DNA from: Salinicola aestuarinus
GTDB lineage: Bacteria > Pseudomonadota > Gammaproteobacteria > Pseudomonadales > Halomonadaceae
Assembly (NCBI RefSeq): GCF_003206645.1
Contig: NZ_PZJP01000007.1
Coordinates: forward strand, 62,001 to 126,000
Direction of reading: 5' to 3'
DNA length: 64,000 bases
The notes beneath the pieces were generated by a model, which saw only the letters and a list, made by a program, of their open reading frames with translations, made no database searches and was not told the origin of the DNA. Below, piece after piece: positions 63,300 to 64,000 of the stretch. Made by a program: the position numbers and the translations under genes. Every line of letters starts with the position of its first letter. Within the stretch, counting starts at the first letter, position 1.

Positions 63300-63439
63300 G
63301 AAACGTTCTCCATTCGACGACAGGTGAGAGCAGAGCGGGAAACCGCCCCGTGTTGATCGTACGCCTTTCGCGCCGGCGTGCGGAACGTCGGGGTGACCGG
63401 TCACTTAACGTAGTGAATGTGCGCTCCCTCGCTCCTCAC

Positions 63440-63471
63440 AAAAGCGCCACGCGACTCAGGTCGTGTGGCGC
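63440..63471 (-). terminator. Terminator of tssH
   Basis: On the minus strand GCGCCACACGAC pairs with GTCGCGTGGCGC (one A-C mismatch) around CTGA and is followed by TTTT, 25 bp after the tssH stop codon. Confidence 0.75.
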
Positions 63472-63495
63472 GGCGCATGGGGCACTCTGGTGCGG

Positions 63496-64000
63496 CTAGC
63501 GTAACGCGAAAGCGAAGTCGCCTTGGTCATCGAGACTCACGGTCAGCTTCTCGATCGCTTCGCCGGCGGCCATGCGGTCGAGGACCTGAGCGGCAATGGT
63601 CGGCATCAGGCTGCCGGAAAGGATGTTATCGACGTTGCGCGCGCCACTGTCGCTATCGGTGCAGCGGGCGGCGACCGCTTCGACGATCTCGGCGGCGTAT
63701 TCGAATTCGGCGCCGTGGTTGGTTTCGAAGCGGCGCTTGATGCGGTCGAGCTTGAGCCGGACGATGCGCTCGAGAATCTCGTTCTGTACCGGGTAGTAGG
63801 GGACGATGTTCAGCCGGCCGAGGAAGGCGGGCTTGAACACGTCGTTCAACTGATCGCGCAGGCTGTCGACGATCATCTCCGGCGCGGGAACGGAGTCCGC
63901 CCCCAGGCACTGACGCATGATGTCGTCGGTGCCGACGTTGGAGGTCAGCAAGATCACGGTATTGCGGAAGTTGATCTCGCGGCCTTCACCGTCGTCGAGC
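63496..64000 (-). CDS. tssH: Type VI secretion ATPase TssH/ClpV (partial, C-terminal)
   Basis: The frame enters from the right edge and ends at 63496, giving about 168 C-terminal residues. GREINFRNTVILLTSNVGTD is the sensor-1 region of the second AAA+ ring. DVFKPAFLGRLNIVPYYPVQ is the ClpV form of the following segment (ClpB has a different residue pattern here), and TDSDSGARNVDNILSG contains the sensor-2 Arg. ClpV recycles the contracted TssB/C sheath. The rest of a T6SS cluster is expected beyond the window. Confidence 0.9.
   Translation of the reverse strand, partial: LDDGEGREINFRNTVILLTSNVGTDDIMRQCLGADSVPAPEMIVDSLRDQLNDVFKPAFLGRLNIVPYYPVQNEILERIVRLKLDRIKRRFETNHGAEFEYAAEIVEAVAARCTDSDSGARNVDNILSGSLMPTIAAQVLDRMAAGEAIEKLTVSLDDQGDFAFALR

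Overview
The window is a GC-rich gammaproteobacterial chromosome segment. Gene content and order point to the Halomonadaceae (Halomonas/Salinicola/Kushneria-like): uvrY/gacA-uvrC-pgsA-tRNA(Gly-Cys-Leu), trpGDC without trpE, serS-cysG, a BCCT osmolyte transporter, accBC-prmA-dusB-fis-purH, and a type VI secretion ClpV at the right edge. The genus is an inference from these patterns; no database was searched.

Region 1 (1-12350) is a P2-like prophage in decay at its right end. Its late genes follow P2 order: W, V, then S, R, lysC, lysB, endolysin, holin, X, L, M, N, O on the minus strand, with P-Q divergent on the plus strand. A foreign gene sits between S and V in the opposite orientation. Two near-identical dyads mark the V and O/P promoter regions and look like activator (Ogr-type) sites. 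Beyond Q lie a P2-like cos core, a frameshifted integrase N-terminus, an AT-rich membrane-protein gene and a decayed second copy of gene S, ending next to tRNA-Leu. The expected early genes (repressor, cox, A) are absent between cos and the integrase remnant.

Region 2 (12350-41470) is core genome: tRNA-Gly/Cys/Leu, pgsA, uvrC, gacA, tRNA-Ala; a trp leader peptide with three Trp codons and an attenuator ahead of trpGDC; a CPA1 antiporter with an RCK domain; a YdiJ-type D-2-hydroxyglutarate dehydrogenase; serS; a shortened cysG; a hydroxyacid dehydrogenase; a CBS/nucleotidyltransferase protein with a DnaQ-like exonuclease; a BCCT carrier; an acyl-CoA dehydrogenase behind a PsrA-like operator; a DUF1206 protein; a sodium:solute symporter pair; and a polar amino acid ABC transporter.

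Region 3 (41470-43600) is the most unusual part. Two convincing and one possible CsrB/Rsm-type regulatory RNAs (GGA motifs in hairpin loops, 10 to 18 per RNA) lie within 1.7 kb around a small acidic exported protein with an internal repeat. The response regulator GacA, which controls such RNAs in relatives, is encoded in the same window. A decayed integrase C-terminus abuts the following tRNA-Leu(TAG).

Region 4 (44090-64000) is again mostly core: comF, srkA, folE, an OB-like membrane protein, a succinate-semialdehyde dehydrogenase, then the minus-strand run purH-fis-dusB-prmA-accC-accB-aroQ-dsbD, a DUF2333 protein with an 18-bp tandem repeat, ppa, a PP2C-kinase fusion that has lost catalytic residues in both halves, a CitE-like lyase and the partial T6SS ATPase TssH/ClpV.
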